Part shown: positions 35,643 to 45,475 of the stretch, piece by piece
How positions within the stretch are numbered: position 1 is the stretch's first letter
How the letters are laid out: the number at the start of each line of letters is the position of its first letter
DNA from: JAKVCB01 sp965243695
Lineage (GTDB): Bacteria > Planctomycetota > Planctomycetia > Pirellulales > Lacipirellulaceae
Length of the DNA stretch: 64,000 nt
Direction: 5' to 3'
Assembly: GCA_965243695.1 (NCBI GenBank)
Contig: CBDEWC010000015.1
Span: 62,001 to 126,000 of the forward strand
Program-made: the position numbers and the translations under genes
The notes under the pieces: model-generated
Seen by the model: the letters and a program-made list of their open reading frames with translations, nothing else
Databases searched by the model: none
Told to the model about the DNA's origin: nothing

Positions 35643-36506
35643 ATGTCCCTGATCTCTCGTTTGGAGTCGAAGTTTGGTCGGTATTCCCCACCAAACGTCA
35701 CGTTAGTTTTGATCGCCGGGCAGGTCCTCTGCTACGTAGCAACCTATCTCAATAGGGAGAACGGTGGCACGAGGCTACTACAAAGTATTGTATTGATCCC
35801 CAACCAGGTTGCCTCAGGAGAGGTTTGGCGGGTCGTGACTTACTTATTTGAACCCCCGCTTATCAACCCTCTGTTTGCATTTTTTTACTGGTACCTGTTC
35901 TACCTGTTCGGCACGTCGCTCGAATCGACGTGGAGTACCTTTCGATACAACACTTACTTGTTCATCGGCTACCTTGCCTCGCTTGCATTTGCCTTGGTCG
36001 GCTGGTGGTTCGGTGCCGGAACAGAACTTGCAACAAACTCCTTTCTTTACGGAAGCGTCTTTCTGGCCTTTGCCCGCCTTTTTCCTGATTTTACCCTCAA
36101 TCTCTTCTTCATCCTTCCGGTTAAAGTCAAGTGGTTAGCCCTGGTAACGTGGATCCTCTATGGCTACACACTCTTCACCGATCCTGTTTGGTTGTCGAAG
36201 CTGATGATCGTCGCGGCCGTGCTGAATTATCTTTTATTTTTCGGGCGTGACATCCTGCAAGATATGAAACAAGGGTACGGGCGGATAAAACAAGGACACC
36301 AGCGGACACAGCACCCATCGAAAGCGGTGCACACACCCCAACGGTTGATCCACCGCTGCAGGATATGTGGTCTTTCGATCGAAGACGCACCCCGCACATC
36401 TTTTCGGTACTGTTCAAAATGCGCAGGCCAATCCTGCTACTGCCCTGAGCATCTCAACAACCACGAGCATGTGGTTGCCGAGCCTGTCGAAGAGGGTTCG
36501 TCCTGA
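35643..36506 (+). CDS. Rhomboid-fold membrane protein, apparently inactive, with C-terminal zinc-binding domain
   Basis: 287 residues. About six helices: VTLVLIAGQVLCYVATYL, then a loop with the rhomboid-like GEVWRVVTYLFEPP (W-R motif), LFAFFYWYLFYLFGTSLES, YLASLAFALVGWWFG, and DFTLNLFFILPVKVKWLALV. The protease motif GxSG is absent (NSFLYGSVF instead), so it is Derlin/inactive-rhomboid-like. The C-terminus carries CRICG, CSKC, CYCPEH, a likely zinc ribbon. Start at ATG 35643; ATG 35607 in frame would add a Pro-rich leader. Confidence 0.75.
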   Translation: MSLISRLESKFGRYSPPNVTLVLIAGQVLCYVATYLNRENGGTRLLQSIVLIPNQVASGEVWRVVTYLFEPPLINPLFAFFYWYLFYLFGTSLESTWSTFRYNTYLFIGYLASLAFALVGWWFGAGTELATNSFLYGSVFLAFARLFPDFTLNLFFILPVKVKWLALVTWILYGYTLFTDPVWLSKLMIVAAVLNYLLFFGRDILQDMKQGYGRIKQGHQRTQHPSKAVHTPQRLIHRCRICGLSIEDAPRTSFRYCSKCAGQSCYCPEHLNNHEHVVAEPVEEGSS

Positions 36507-36517
36507 CTTTGTGTGTG

Positions 36518-37837
36518 CTAAGCCGCCTTCCGAGAAGCCCTTTGTAGCGTCACGGTAAGCAAATCGACCGTCTTTCGGGTCGCACCTAGCTGACTTGTCA
36601 CAAGCCGCTGGGCATTTTGACCGAGTCGTTGTGCGGAGGATGGGTCCTGCAGACAGTGCCGCACAAAATCTTCAAGTTCCGCACCATCATGGGCAACATG
36701 CGCCGCATCGGCGCTGAGCAGCGCACCGACGATATCACGAAAATTCCTGGTGTGAGGCCCAAACGAGACCGCAGCCCCATAGGCAGCCGGCTCGAGCATA
36801 TTCTGCCCTCCACGTTTGCCAAAACTACCGCCGACAAAGGCAATCTGCGCCACTCCCCACCATGCTCCCAGTTCCCCAATCGTATCGACCAGGAGGATTC
36901 TCGCTGCGGGATGCTGGCTTCTGGCTCCAGTCGCCGGAAGTTCTGAGCGGCGGTTCCAGGCAACTTCAGACCGCTCTAGCAGGTGGGCTACTTCGTCAAA
37001 TCGTTCGCGATGACGGGGCACCAGAACCAGTCGAAGCTGCGGATATTTGCCAATCAGGTGCTGGAAAATATCAAGCGCATACGCTTCTTCAGGGTGCTGG
37101 GTGCTTCCAGCCATAAGCACGACATCCCCTTCGGTGATACCAGCTGCCTCCCGGAGTTGGTTCGTTTTTGGATTCGCGCGATTCGTTTCGGCTCCGTCGT
37201 ATTTGAGCGAACCGGTCACGTGAACCACTTCTGGTCGGGCACCTAATGCGCGAAATCGGCCTCCCGTGCTCTCGTCCGGTACTGCCACGAGATCGACTTG
37301 CTCAAGGATGCGGGCAACCAACCACCGAATGCACCGATAACCGCGATAGCTCTGATCGCTCAACCGACCATTGATAATCGCCACACAACAGCCTTGATCT
37401 CGCGCCGCCTGGATTAGATTGGGCCACAGTTCCAGTTCCGCCAACACGAGTAGGCGAGGCTGAATCCGGTGGACCGCACGGCGTACCGCCCAACTAAAAT
37501 CCAGCGGGCAATAAAACACGCGGTAATCGCTGTATTTGCGGCAGGCCAAATCAAAGCCTGTTTGGGTCGTCGTCGATAGGACAATCTCCCATTCCGGAGA
37601 CTGGCTATGAAACTGGGCGACCGTTTTGGCAAGCAAATTGACCTCGCCAACACTCACTGCATGAAACCAGGCACAAGGTCGTTGGTGATCCCGCTGGGCC
37701 ACCCAGCCGAAGAATTTTTCTCGGTAGCCCTCCCGATACTTGCCTTTTCGCAGCACCGCCCACGCGATCCAGGGGGAACCGAGGATGAGCACTGCCAGAT
37801 AAGCGAGATTCAAACACCAGCACACGATGCGTGGCAC
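36518..37837 (-). CDS. waaA: 3-deoxy-D-manno-octulosonic acid transferase
   Basis: Adds Kdo to lipid A precursor in the inner membrane. 439 residues. N-terminal membrane anchor (LAYLAVLILGSPWIAWAVL), then WFHAVSVGEVN (family acceptor region), LVLAELELWPN (conserved ELE motif of the glycosyltransferase-30 domain), AGSTQHPEE for the nucleotide domain, and GQNMLEPAAYG at the C-terminus. Start is uncertain: GTG 37837 with AAGGA upstream is chosen, a TTG at 37867 is possible. Implies lipopolysaccharide-type outer membrane. Confidence 0.93.
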   Translation of the reverse strand: MPRIVCWCLNLAYLAVLILGSPWIAWAVLRKGKYREGYREKFFGWVAQRDHQRPCAWFHAVSVGEVNLLAKTVAQFHSQSPEWEIVLSTTTQTGFDLACRKYSDYRVFYCPLDFSWAVRRAVHRIQPRLLVLAELELWPNLIQAARDQGCCVAIINGRLSDQSYRGYRCIRWLVARILEQVDLVAVPDESTGGRFRALGARPEVVHVTGSLKYDGAETNRANPKTNQLREAAGITEGDVVLMAGSTQHPEEAYALDIFQHLIGKYPQLRLVLVPRHRERFDEVAHLLERSEVAWNRRSELPATGARSQHPAARILLVDTIGELGAWWGVAQIAFVGGSFGKRGGQNMLEPAAYGAAVSFGPHTRNFRDIVGALLSADAAHVAHDGAELEDFVRHCLQDPSSAQRLGQNAQRLVTSQLGATRKTVDLLTVTLQRASRKAA

Positions 37838-37937
37838 GAGGAATTCCTTTTCCGAATTGACGGGCAATTGGCGAGCCTCATGGCAACGCCCACTTATGGC
37901 TTTAAGTCCCTATCGAGGTCAACACAAACGGCGTGTT

Positions 37938-40900
37938 TCACGCTGCTCCCACACCACGCATGCAACAATTCTTGAACTTCTTACCACTTCCGCAGGGACA
38001 AGGTGCATTGCGCGGAACACGTTGCTGTCGGTTGCGGATTGGCTCCAGCTTCTGATCGGCTTCAGTACCAGCAATTGCAGCCTGCTGTTGGCGCTCGATC
38101 TCGCTTGCAGGGGCTGCATCTTCGTGAATCGCTTCGGACTCCGTCCAAGTACTACCGACGAAACTCTCGTCGAGCTGTTCCATTTTAAAGATCAGGTCCG
38201 TGACCGAATTCCCCACCGAAATCCACATGGTGTCAAAAAGCCGCATTCCTTCGCGTTTATATTCGACCTTGGGATCTACCTGAGCATAGCCGCGCAACCC
38301 GACACTGGAGCGAAGGTGATCCATCGCCAGCAAGTGCTCTTTCCAGTAGCTGTCGAGGATTTGCAGTAGCAAGGCCCGTTCCATACGTCGCATTTCAGGC
38401 CGATAGCGATCCTCTACGAATTGCGAGACACGCAACCAGGCCTGGTCATGATCAAGCTGACCAAGTTCTTCTGCTTTGATTTGAACTTCACATGTTTCCG
38501 AGAGCCAGTCAGCCAGGTTGTCAAGTTGGCCATTACTTCCGGTGACAGCCGTCAGGGTTGAAGCGTGAGGCGAACCATCAAAGAGCTGATCAATCCTGCG
38601 GCGTGCCTCGGCAGAAACTTCATTTGCCCTGGTGTTCGTCTGTCGACTGTGTTCGATCAGCAACTTGCGAATTTCTTCACGTTGCTTGTTCTTGAAATCG
38701 TCAATACTCAGCTCAACGCCAAAGCGTTTTTTGGCCCACTCGACAAGTTCTTCTCGTCGGAATCCCTGCGATTGTGTCCCGGCTGCACGATTCGAGAACT
38801 GCAGCAATGCAGCAAGGACAGGATATTCAGACTCGCGATGGTCATACGCGCCAATGGCCTGCTGTTGGGCAAAACCGATGAACTGATCAGGCTCCATCTC
38901 GGCGATGTCTGCCACCGAGATTTTGATGCCAAACTTGTCGCCCAGCCACGCACAACAGGTCTGTCGGCTGAAATCTGGTTCCAGGAAACGTTGACATTCC
39001 GAGAGATCAATCTTGCCGATTGCTTCTTGTGCCTTTTCAATCAGCACTTCTGCCACACCGTCATGTCCAACCCGCTTCAAATCGCGATCACGAAGGTTGG
39101 TACTCCAACGACTGTTACACCACTTCGCAAGAGCATCCCAATTCCATTCGCTCTGTTCTTCATCGGTGGGCAAATTCTCTTCAATGGCATCCAGCACTTG
39201 CGACTCAGCCATTCGGTAAGCTTCATCGTGGGCAATTCGCTCGGCTTCGGAAAAGGGGCAATTACGGTAGTCACGTGCTTCCAGTTGCGTGTTCAGCAAG
39301 CGGCCTGCCGATGCGGCAAAAACCTCCTGCCCGTAATTAGAGCCCAAATAGTTGGTAAGGTGTTCGGCTATCTGCTCGCCAATCATTTCCGTGATGAGAT
39401 CGCGACAATTAATGCCATCGAGGATACGTTGTCGGTAGGTGTAAACGCGTTTCCGCTGTTCGTCCATCACTTCGTCGTATTCAAGTAGATTCTTGCGTAC
39501 TTCAAAGTTGCGTTCTTCAACTTTTTTCTGGGCCCCTTCGATACGACGACTGACCATTTTACTTTCGATGGCCTCGCCTTCCTGCATGCCAAGCCGCGTG
39601 AGCATATTCTTGACCCATTCGCCGGCAAAGATCCTCATCAGGTCATCTTCCAGCGAGAGGTAGAAGCGGCTACTTCCGGGATCCCCTTGCCGCCCACAAC
39701 GGCCACGGAGTTGAAGATCAATCCGTCGTGCCTCGTGCCGTTCCGTACCAATGATGTGCAGGCCCCCCAGTTGCTTGACCTCCTCACCCTGCACCTTCAT
39801 ATTTTCACGGTGCTGAATCTCAGCAATAAGTTCTTCCCACTCTTGCTTGGGAACATCCAGCCGTGTCTCGTACTTATCTTGAAGTTGAGCCCAGGCCATC
39901 GTTTCGGGGTTACCGCCAAGTACAATGTCCGTTCCACGCCCCGCCATATTTGTGGCAATGGTTACTGCGGACTTACGACCTGCCTGGGCAACAATCTCGG
40001 CTTCCCGTTTATGATGTTTGGCATTCAGTACTTCGTGTGGAATGCCTCGCTTGTTGAGAAGATCTGAAATCCGTTCGCTTTTTTCAATGGAAACCGTGCC
40101 GACCAGAACAGGGCGTCCAGGTTTTTGAATTTGAGCCATTTTGTCGCGCGAAACTGACTCAATCTTCTTGCCTTCGGGCAGTCGGATCTCAATCGAATCG
40201 GTGCCTTCACTGTGAAGCTTCCCCACGATCGAGGTGCCATTTTTTAACTCGAGGGAAGTCCACTTGTTGAGTCTCTCAATTTCGTCGGCAATCGCCACGT
40301 ATTTTTCCGGTTCGGACCGGTAAATCACATCCGGGAATTCAAGCCGTCGCATCGCGCGGTTGGTAGGAATGCCAATCACATCGAGTTCATAGATCTTCCA
40401 AAATTCCCCCGCTTCAGTCAGTGCCGTTCCGGTCATTCCCGAAATCTTGGCATACAGCTTGAAGAAGTTCTGCAGAGTAATGGTTGCCAGGGTTTGATTC
40501 TCTTCTTTGATCGACACCCCTTCTTTGGCCTCTACCGCCTGATGCAGTCCATCGCTCCAATGCCTGCCCGGCATGAGCCGCCCGGTAAATTCGTCAACAA
40601 TGACAACTTCGCCCCCCTGAACGACATAATTGACATCTCGTTTGTAGAGAAAATGTCCTTTCAGGGCGTTGTCAATGAGGTGGGGCCACTGCATATTGCC
40701 AGCCGTATAGAAGCTCTCGACACCCGCCAACTTTTCAGCTTCGCGGACTCCCTCGTCGGTAAGGTTCGCCGAATGCTCCTTCTCCTTAACCTCAAAATGG
40801 AGATCTCGCTTGAGTTGTCGGGCAACCTTGTCCGCCCGCTGGTACTTGGTGATGTCGTCCTCAGCCGGCCCTGAGATGATGAGTGGTGTGCGGGCCTCAT

Positions 40901-41637
40901 CAATGAGGATGTTGTCGACTTCATCGACAATCGCATAATTCAGTCGACCTTGGGATTGTTGTTCCCGACTCGGATAACGATCGTCTCCCTCGGCCGCAAT
41001 CCGCATGTTGTCACGGAGGTAATCAAAACCAAACTCGTTGTTCGTGCCGTAGGTAATATCACACGCATAGACACGCTGCCGCTCTCCCGACTCCATGCCA
41101 CCTTGAATCGTACCAACGGTGATCCCCAGGCTGTGAAAAAGTGGTCCCATCCACTCCATATCGCGGCGCGCCAGGTAATCATTTACGGTAACGATGTGGA
41201 CACCCTTGCCCGACAAAGCATTAAGATAGGCGGGCAGGGTAGCAACCAGGGTCTTGCCTTCGCCGGTTACCATCTCCGCGATGCTGCCTTTGTGGAGTAT
41301 CATCCCACCCAGCAGTTGCACATCATAATGGCGCATACCCAGAACGCGGCACCCCCGCTTCGCGGCATACGGCAAACGCTTCGACTAACAGATCGTCGAG
41401 CGTCTCACCAGCAGCCAGCCGGCGACGAAAGTCGACCGTCTGGCTACACAGCTCCTCATCACTCATGGCCTGGTATTTCGGTTCCAGCGCATTGATCGCT
41501 TCGACTTTTGGCTGCAATCGCTTGAGATACCGCACATTGGCCGATCCAAACAGCGAGGTGATGGCCCGCTCAAATCGGCCCAAAAAGCTGTTGCCAATGG
41601 CCGACAAAAACTCCCAAATGCGTTCGAGAATTTCCAT
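37938..41637 (-). CDS. secA: SecA translocase ATPase, split by an apparent 1-base frameshift
   Basis: Motor of the Sec export pathway, 1232 residues once one base is removed from a C5 run (41352-41356). Upstream frame ends AFAVCREAG, the other frame resumes RVLGMRHYDV; family proteins are continuous there. Walker A TGEGKT (about 124-129), DEVDNILIDEART, TNMAGRGTDI and GRCGRQGDPGS follow in order, then a C-terminal zinc tail CPCGSGKKFKNCC. It carries an extra 50-residue insert at about 456-507 and a 250-residue repeat-bearing expansion at about 826-1080 (see findings). Essential gene; probable sequencing error. Confidence 0.93.
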
Positions 41638-42052
41638 ACTGGCTTCAAATTCGGGTTGCGGCGATTGGGGCCCGCTATCTTAACATGTCGATAACGAGAA
41701 CAGGCAGGCAGAGACACAGTCAGAAAATGCGGCGTGTGTGCACAACTGGCGCAGACGAAAAAGTTTATTGCGATTGGTACAATGGGTCAAGCGAGGCGCA
41801 CCAATAAGCCGAACAAGGCCCTCCAGGTTACCCACCACACCCCTGTTCGTTAGCTTCCCGGAAAAACCCGTGAAATTGCCTGGTATCGGGGCTTATTGGC
41901 AGAATTTCGAGATTCGTCGAGGCCATGCTCCACTACCCTCAAGACGTGCCAAAGCAAGCATCCATCGTGCAGCATGTTCCCTTGTGTGCCGTGTTACCAT
42001 GTAGCTAGGCTCCCTGGCCTTGTATCCCAACCATTTTCCTGCCACTTCCTTT
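41638..42052. other. 415-bp divergent intergenic region before the MBL gene
   Basis: No gene supported. Lies between secA (minus) and the MBL-fold gene (plus); a TAAGAT near 41675-41682 on the minus strand may be a secA -10 element, without a clear -35. Confidence 0.4.
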
Positions 42053-42862
42053 ATGCTTGGCAAAACCCCCTCCACCACAGATATCCGCGGTCGAATGATC
42101 CTGCTGGGCACGGGAACCAGTGTTGGAGTGCCTGCGATTGGTTGCGGCTGTGAAGTTTGCACGAGCGAGAATCCCCGGAACCACCGTACGCGTTGTAGCG
42201 TCCTGGTCGGCCTTCCGGAGGGGAATCTGCTGATCGACACACCACCAGATCTACGGCAGCAGCTGCTCCGAGAACGAGTAGGGATCGTTCACTCGGTGGT
42301 TTACACACACGAACACGCCGACCATATTTTCGGCCTGGATGATCTCCGACTAATGCAATTCTATTTAGGCGGGCCAGTCCCACTCTACTGCGAACGGTCG
42401 GTCGAAGCACGGATCTGGAAGTCTTTCGACTACGCGTTTAATGCCCCCAAAGACTTGCACCGGGGAGGCGTACCTCAGCTAGAATTCCGGAAGATTTCAA
42501 CTGAACCGTTCGAGGTGTTGGGTGGGCGCGTTATACCAATTCGACTGAAGCATGGAAAATATTTTGACGTACTTGGATTTCGCATTGGAAATGTCGCCTA
42601 TTGCACAGACGTCAACGCAATTCCGCCCGAGAGCATGCGCCAACTTCAGGGGCTCGACGTACTCATCCTCGACGCCCTGCGACGCGAGAGTCATTCCACC
42701 CACTTCTCGTTAGACGAAGCAGTCGAAGTTGCAACGCAATTGAAAACGAAGCAAACGTTCTTTACCCACATTTCACACGACCTGGAACACGAAGCAACGA
42801 CTGCCAGTTTGCCGGAAAATATGGCCTTAGCGTATGACGGGCTCAGTATCCCGCTGACTTGA
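42053..42862 (+). CDS. MBL-fold (PhnP-like) metal-dependent hydrolase
   Basis: About 269 residues. Opens with ILLGTGTSVGVPAIGCGCEVC, the PhnP-type start with a Cys zinc finger, then the metal site THEHADH (HxHxDH), later HGKYFDVLGFRIG and CTDVNAIPPES, and HISHDLEHE at the C-terminus. PhnP and relatives are cyclic phosphodiesterases, often with nucleotide substrates. Start: ATG 42053; ATG 42095 just before the conserved block is an alternative. Divergent from secA. Confidence 0.9.
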   Translation: MLGKTPSTTDIRGRMILLGTGTSVGVPAIGCGCEVCTSENPRNHRTRCSVLVGLPEGNLLIDTPPDLRQQLLRERVGIVHSVVYTHEHADHIFGLDDLRLMQFYLGGPVPLYCERSVEARIWKSFDYAFNAPKDLHRGGVPQLEFRKISTEPFEVLGGRVIPIRLKHGKYFDVLGFRIGNVAYCTDVNAIPPESMRQLQGLDVLILDALRRESHSTHFSLDEAVEVATQLKTKQTFFTHISHDLEHEATTASLPENMALAYDGLSIPLT

Positions 42863-42918
42863 GCAGCCAGGCCTCCGGCTGAGGGGACGAGCAACTTAAC
42901 GATTGCAAGTTCTGGCGG

Positions 42919-45036
42919 TTACGGCACACTTTCGACCTGGCTCGTCTCACCATGGGCAGCAACTATTTTTTCACCGCCTAGAACACGAAGGTAATCGGTG
43001 GTCACGTCGAGTGCCTCGGTGTTGTACTCGTCATTGATGTCAAATATGGGGCGCGTGTTGTCGCTGAGTTTTTCAAATGTTTCTTTTTCTTCCTTTTCCG
43101 GATCAAGTTCTTCACGTTCGGCCTGGTACTTTTCACGGTTCAAGGTAACTTTTTCACGATTCTTTTGTTCTTCGTATTTTGCAATGCGGCGATTTTCTTT
43201 TGCAAAATAATCGGACGCATTGACCCTCGCAGCAGACCGCTTCTGCAAATCGGCAAGGATCTGGGGACTGGCCATGTGGAATTGATCGTGGGTGAGGGAT
43301 TTTACCTGATCAAATTCCATGGCGTAGTCCAGATCGGATTCACCAATCTCGAGGTGGGTATAGAGCGACGGCAATTCGATATCGGCGACAACTCCACGGT
43401 TTTGAGTACTGTCGCCACTGGGACGATAGAACTGCTGGATTGTCATTTTCAACGCACCCCACTTCTTCTGATTTGCAAATTGAAAAAGCAGGTTGCCAAC
43501 GTCAAAGAGTTGCTGGACCGTGCCTTTCCCATGGGTCGCATGGTCACCCACCACAATTCCCCGCCCATAGTCCTGAACGGCTCCGGCAAAAATCTCACTC
43601 GCACTGGCACTAAATTTGTTGGTTAAAACCACGAGTGGACCATCCCAGACCATGCCTGCGTCGCGATCGTCATAGGGCTGAGTCCGACCATCGACGCCCT
43701 TGACCTGAACCACAGGGCCGCGATCAATGAATAAACCAGTCATACTGACCGCTTCGGTAAGCGATCCACCACCATTGAAGCGGAGATCCATTATAACCAC
43801 GTCCACATCTTCACGATTGAACTCGTCGAGCAAACGCCGCACATCACGTGTCGTACTTTTGTAGTCTGGCAAACCCTGTCGAGCCCCCTTCATGTCCATA
43901 TAAAAACTTGGCAGGTGGATCACTCCGATGTGAAATGGCGTGCCATCTGGTTTCTGGCCGTACTCAATGATGTCGCTGCGGGCCTCCTGGTTTTTGAGTT
44001 CGATTTCGTCGCGTTCGATGTCGTAAACGACCCGTTCCTCTGGATTATCAACTGGGTTGACCTCCAGACGGACAACTGTGCCACGGTCGCCACGAATCTT
44101 CTTCACAACGTCATTCAATTTCATATCGACTATATCTTCGATCTCACCATCGGTTCCCTGCCCCACACCAATGATGCGATCCCCTTTGCGAAGGCGGCCA
44201 TCTTCATCCGCAGCTCCGCCAGGGATGATTTCATGCACTTCGGTGTAACCATCCTCAGACCGCAACGAAGCACCGATCCCTTCCAGCTTCAATCCCATGA
44301 GAATTTCAAAATTCTCCAGCGTACTGGGCGACATGTAACTGCTGTGCGGATCGAAACCCGATGTCATCGCTGTGAGATAACGTTCCAGCAGCTCGTCGTT
44401 ATCGGTCTGCTCCCAACTTTTGCGCAGGCTTGTATAACGCTTGCGGAGCTTGGCAACCGCCTCTTCCAACGAGACCTCTTCGGTCGTTTCCCGCAAGAGA
44501 TCAAATTTGACGCGCTTGCGCCAACGGCCTGTCGCCTCTTCAGGAGTACGCGCGTAGTTCGTGGCATCGTATTCGATGATCATTTCCTCTTCTGCGGTAA
44601 AATCATGCTCTTGGTCCAACATCGCCTGGGCGGTTTGCATACGCTCTTCGATGCGGGCCAGAAAACGGGCGAACACGGTGTGGGCAAATTGAATGTCGCC
44701 CCGTTTGAAAAGATCATCGAGACGATTCTGACTCGCCAGAAATTCATCGACATCACTCTGGTAGAAAAACAGCTTTTTGGGGTCGAGACTCTTGAGAAAC
44801 GTCTTCATGCAACGGCGCGACATTTCGTCGTCGAGTGACCGCCGCGAGAGGTGCTGCGCTTGCATCAACCTTGAAACTGCCAAGGCGATCCGCCGATCGG
44901 TATTGCTCGGTCCAGTAGGACGGGCCTCCAGCATGGACATCGGCACCAACAGCCCAACTGCACACAATGCCAGAATTTGGGCCCGAAGGGTTGGGCGGCA
45001 AAATTTTGTCCGTAAGGCGGAGAAAAAGTACATCAT
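42919..45036 (-). CDS. Prc/CtpA-type tail-specific periplasmic protease
   Basis: 705 residues. Signal anchor (ILALCAVGLLVPMSMLEARP). An N-terminal helical part, a PDZ domain (about 215-320: GLKLEGIGASL, EIIPGGAADEDGRLRKGD), then the peptidase S41 domain with SASASEIFAGA holding the catalytic Ser and HATHGKGTVQ the catalytic Lys. The long C-terminal region with PIFDINDEYNTEALD matches the Prc type that degrades tagged or misfolded envelope proteins. Start: ATG 45036 with AGGA upstream; an in-frame TTG/ATG at 45090 is less likely. Confidence 0.94.
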   Translation of the reverse strand: MMYFFSALRTKFCRPTLRAQILALCAVGLLVPMSMLEARPTGPSNTDRRIALAVSRLMQAQHLSRRSLDDEMSRRCMKTFLKSLDPKKLFFYQSDVDEFLASQNRLDDLFKRGDIQFAHTVFARFLARIEERMQTAQAMLDQEHDFTAEEEMIIEYDATNYARTPEEATGRWRKRVKFDLLRETTEEVSLEEAVAKLRKRYTSLRKSWEQTDNDELLERYLTAMTSGFDPHSSYMSPSTLENFEILMGLKLEGIGASLRSEDGYTEVHEIIPGGAADEDGRLRKGDRIIGVGQGTDGEIEDIVDMKLNDVVKKIRGDRGTVVRLEVNPVDNPEERVVYDIERDEIELKNQEARSDIIEYGQKPDGTPFHIGVIHLPSFYMDMKGARQGLPDYKSTTRDVRRLLDEFNREDVDVVIMDLRFNGGGSLTEAVSMTGLFIDRGPVVQVKGVDGRTQPYDDRDAGMVWDGPLVVLTNKFSASASEIFAGAVQDYGRGIVVGDHATHGKGTVQQLFDVGNLLFQFANQKKWGALKMTIQQFYRPSGDSTQNRGVVADIELPSLYTHLEIGESDLDYAMEFDQVKSLTHDQFHMASPQILADLQKRSAARVNASDYFAKENRRIAKYEEQKNREKVTLNREKYQAEREELDPEKEEKETFEKLSDNTRPIFDINDEYNTEALDVTTDYLRVLGGEKIVAAHGETSQVESVP

Positions 45037-45475
45037 GACGAATTTTCCTGGTGGGAAGGGGGTTGAGCCGATTATTCGGCTGGCTTGCACCTGAGTGCCT
45101 TATTTTCACCGCGGCCGCCACCCGTTCATGGCTACCGTCACCCGGCCTAAGTTACCTATATTCCACGACTTGCTGAAAGGTACCGCGCCATTTCATAGCA
45201 GGCAAGATTGGCGAACCTTAGCGATTTCTTCAGGGTGGGTCTATCCTGGTCCCCAATCCACGGTCTTGAGCATCGGCCACTTCACGTCCCGGAGGCATCC
45301 CGGAGGCTAGTTGAGGTACGGACCCGCCCGCCGATGGGTTCGCCCATCCCAGGAGCCACCCAGGCATCTCGCCAGTCATCCGAGCGATTCCTCCCCTTCT
45401 CACGGCAGTCCAGAGTGGGCTCGCCAAGGTTTTCAAGACGGGCGGTTGGGAATCTCTTGGCGGCAAAATTGTCTG
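45037..45475. other. 440-bp gap between the SelA-like gene and prc-type gene
   Basis: No gene supported. GATGGG-TTCG-CCCATC at 45333-45348 is a perfect 6-bp stem with a four-base loop and may end the SelA-like transcript. CCCGGAGGC/TCCCGGAGGC duplicates near 45287-45306. An open frame at 45230-45466 has no support. Confidence 0.45.

Noticed and set aside
41340..41375. Programmed frameshift in secA
   Set aside because: No slippery heptamer or downstream pseudoknot seen; a homopolymer indel explains it more simply.
45230..45466. Minus-strand open frame between the SelA-like and prc-type genes
   Set aside because: Pro/Gly-rich random-looking sequence, crosses a hairpin and direct repeats.
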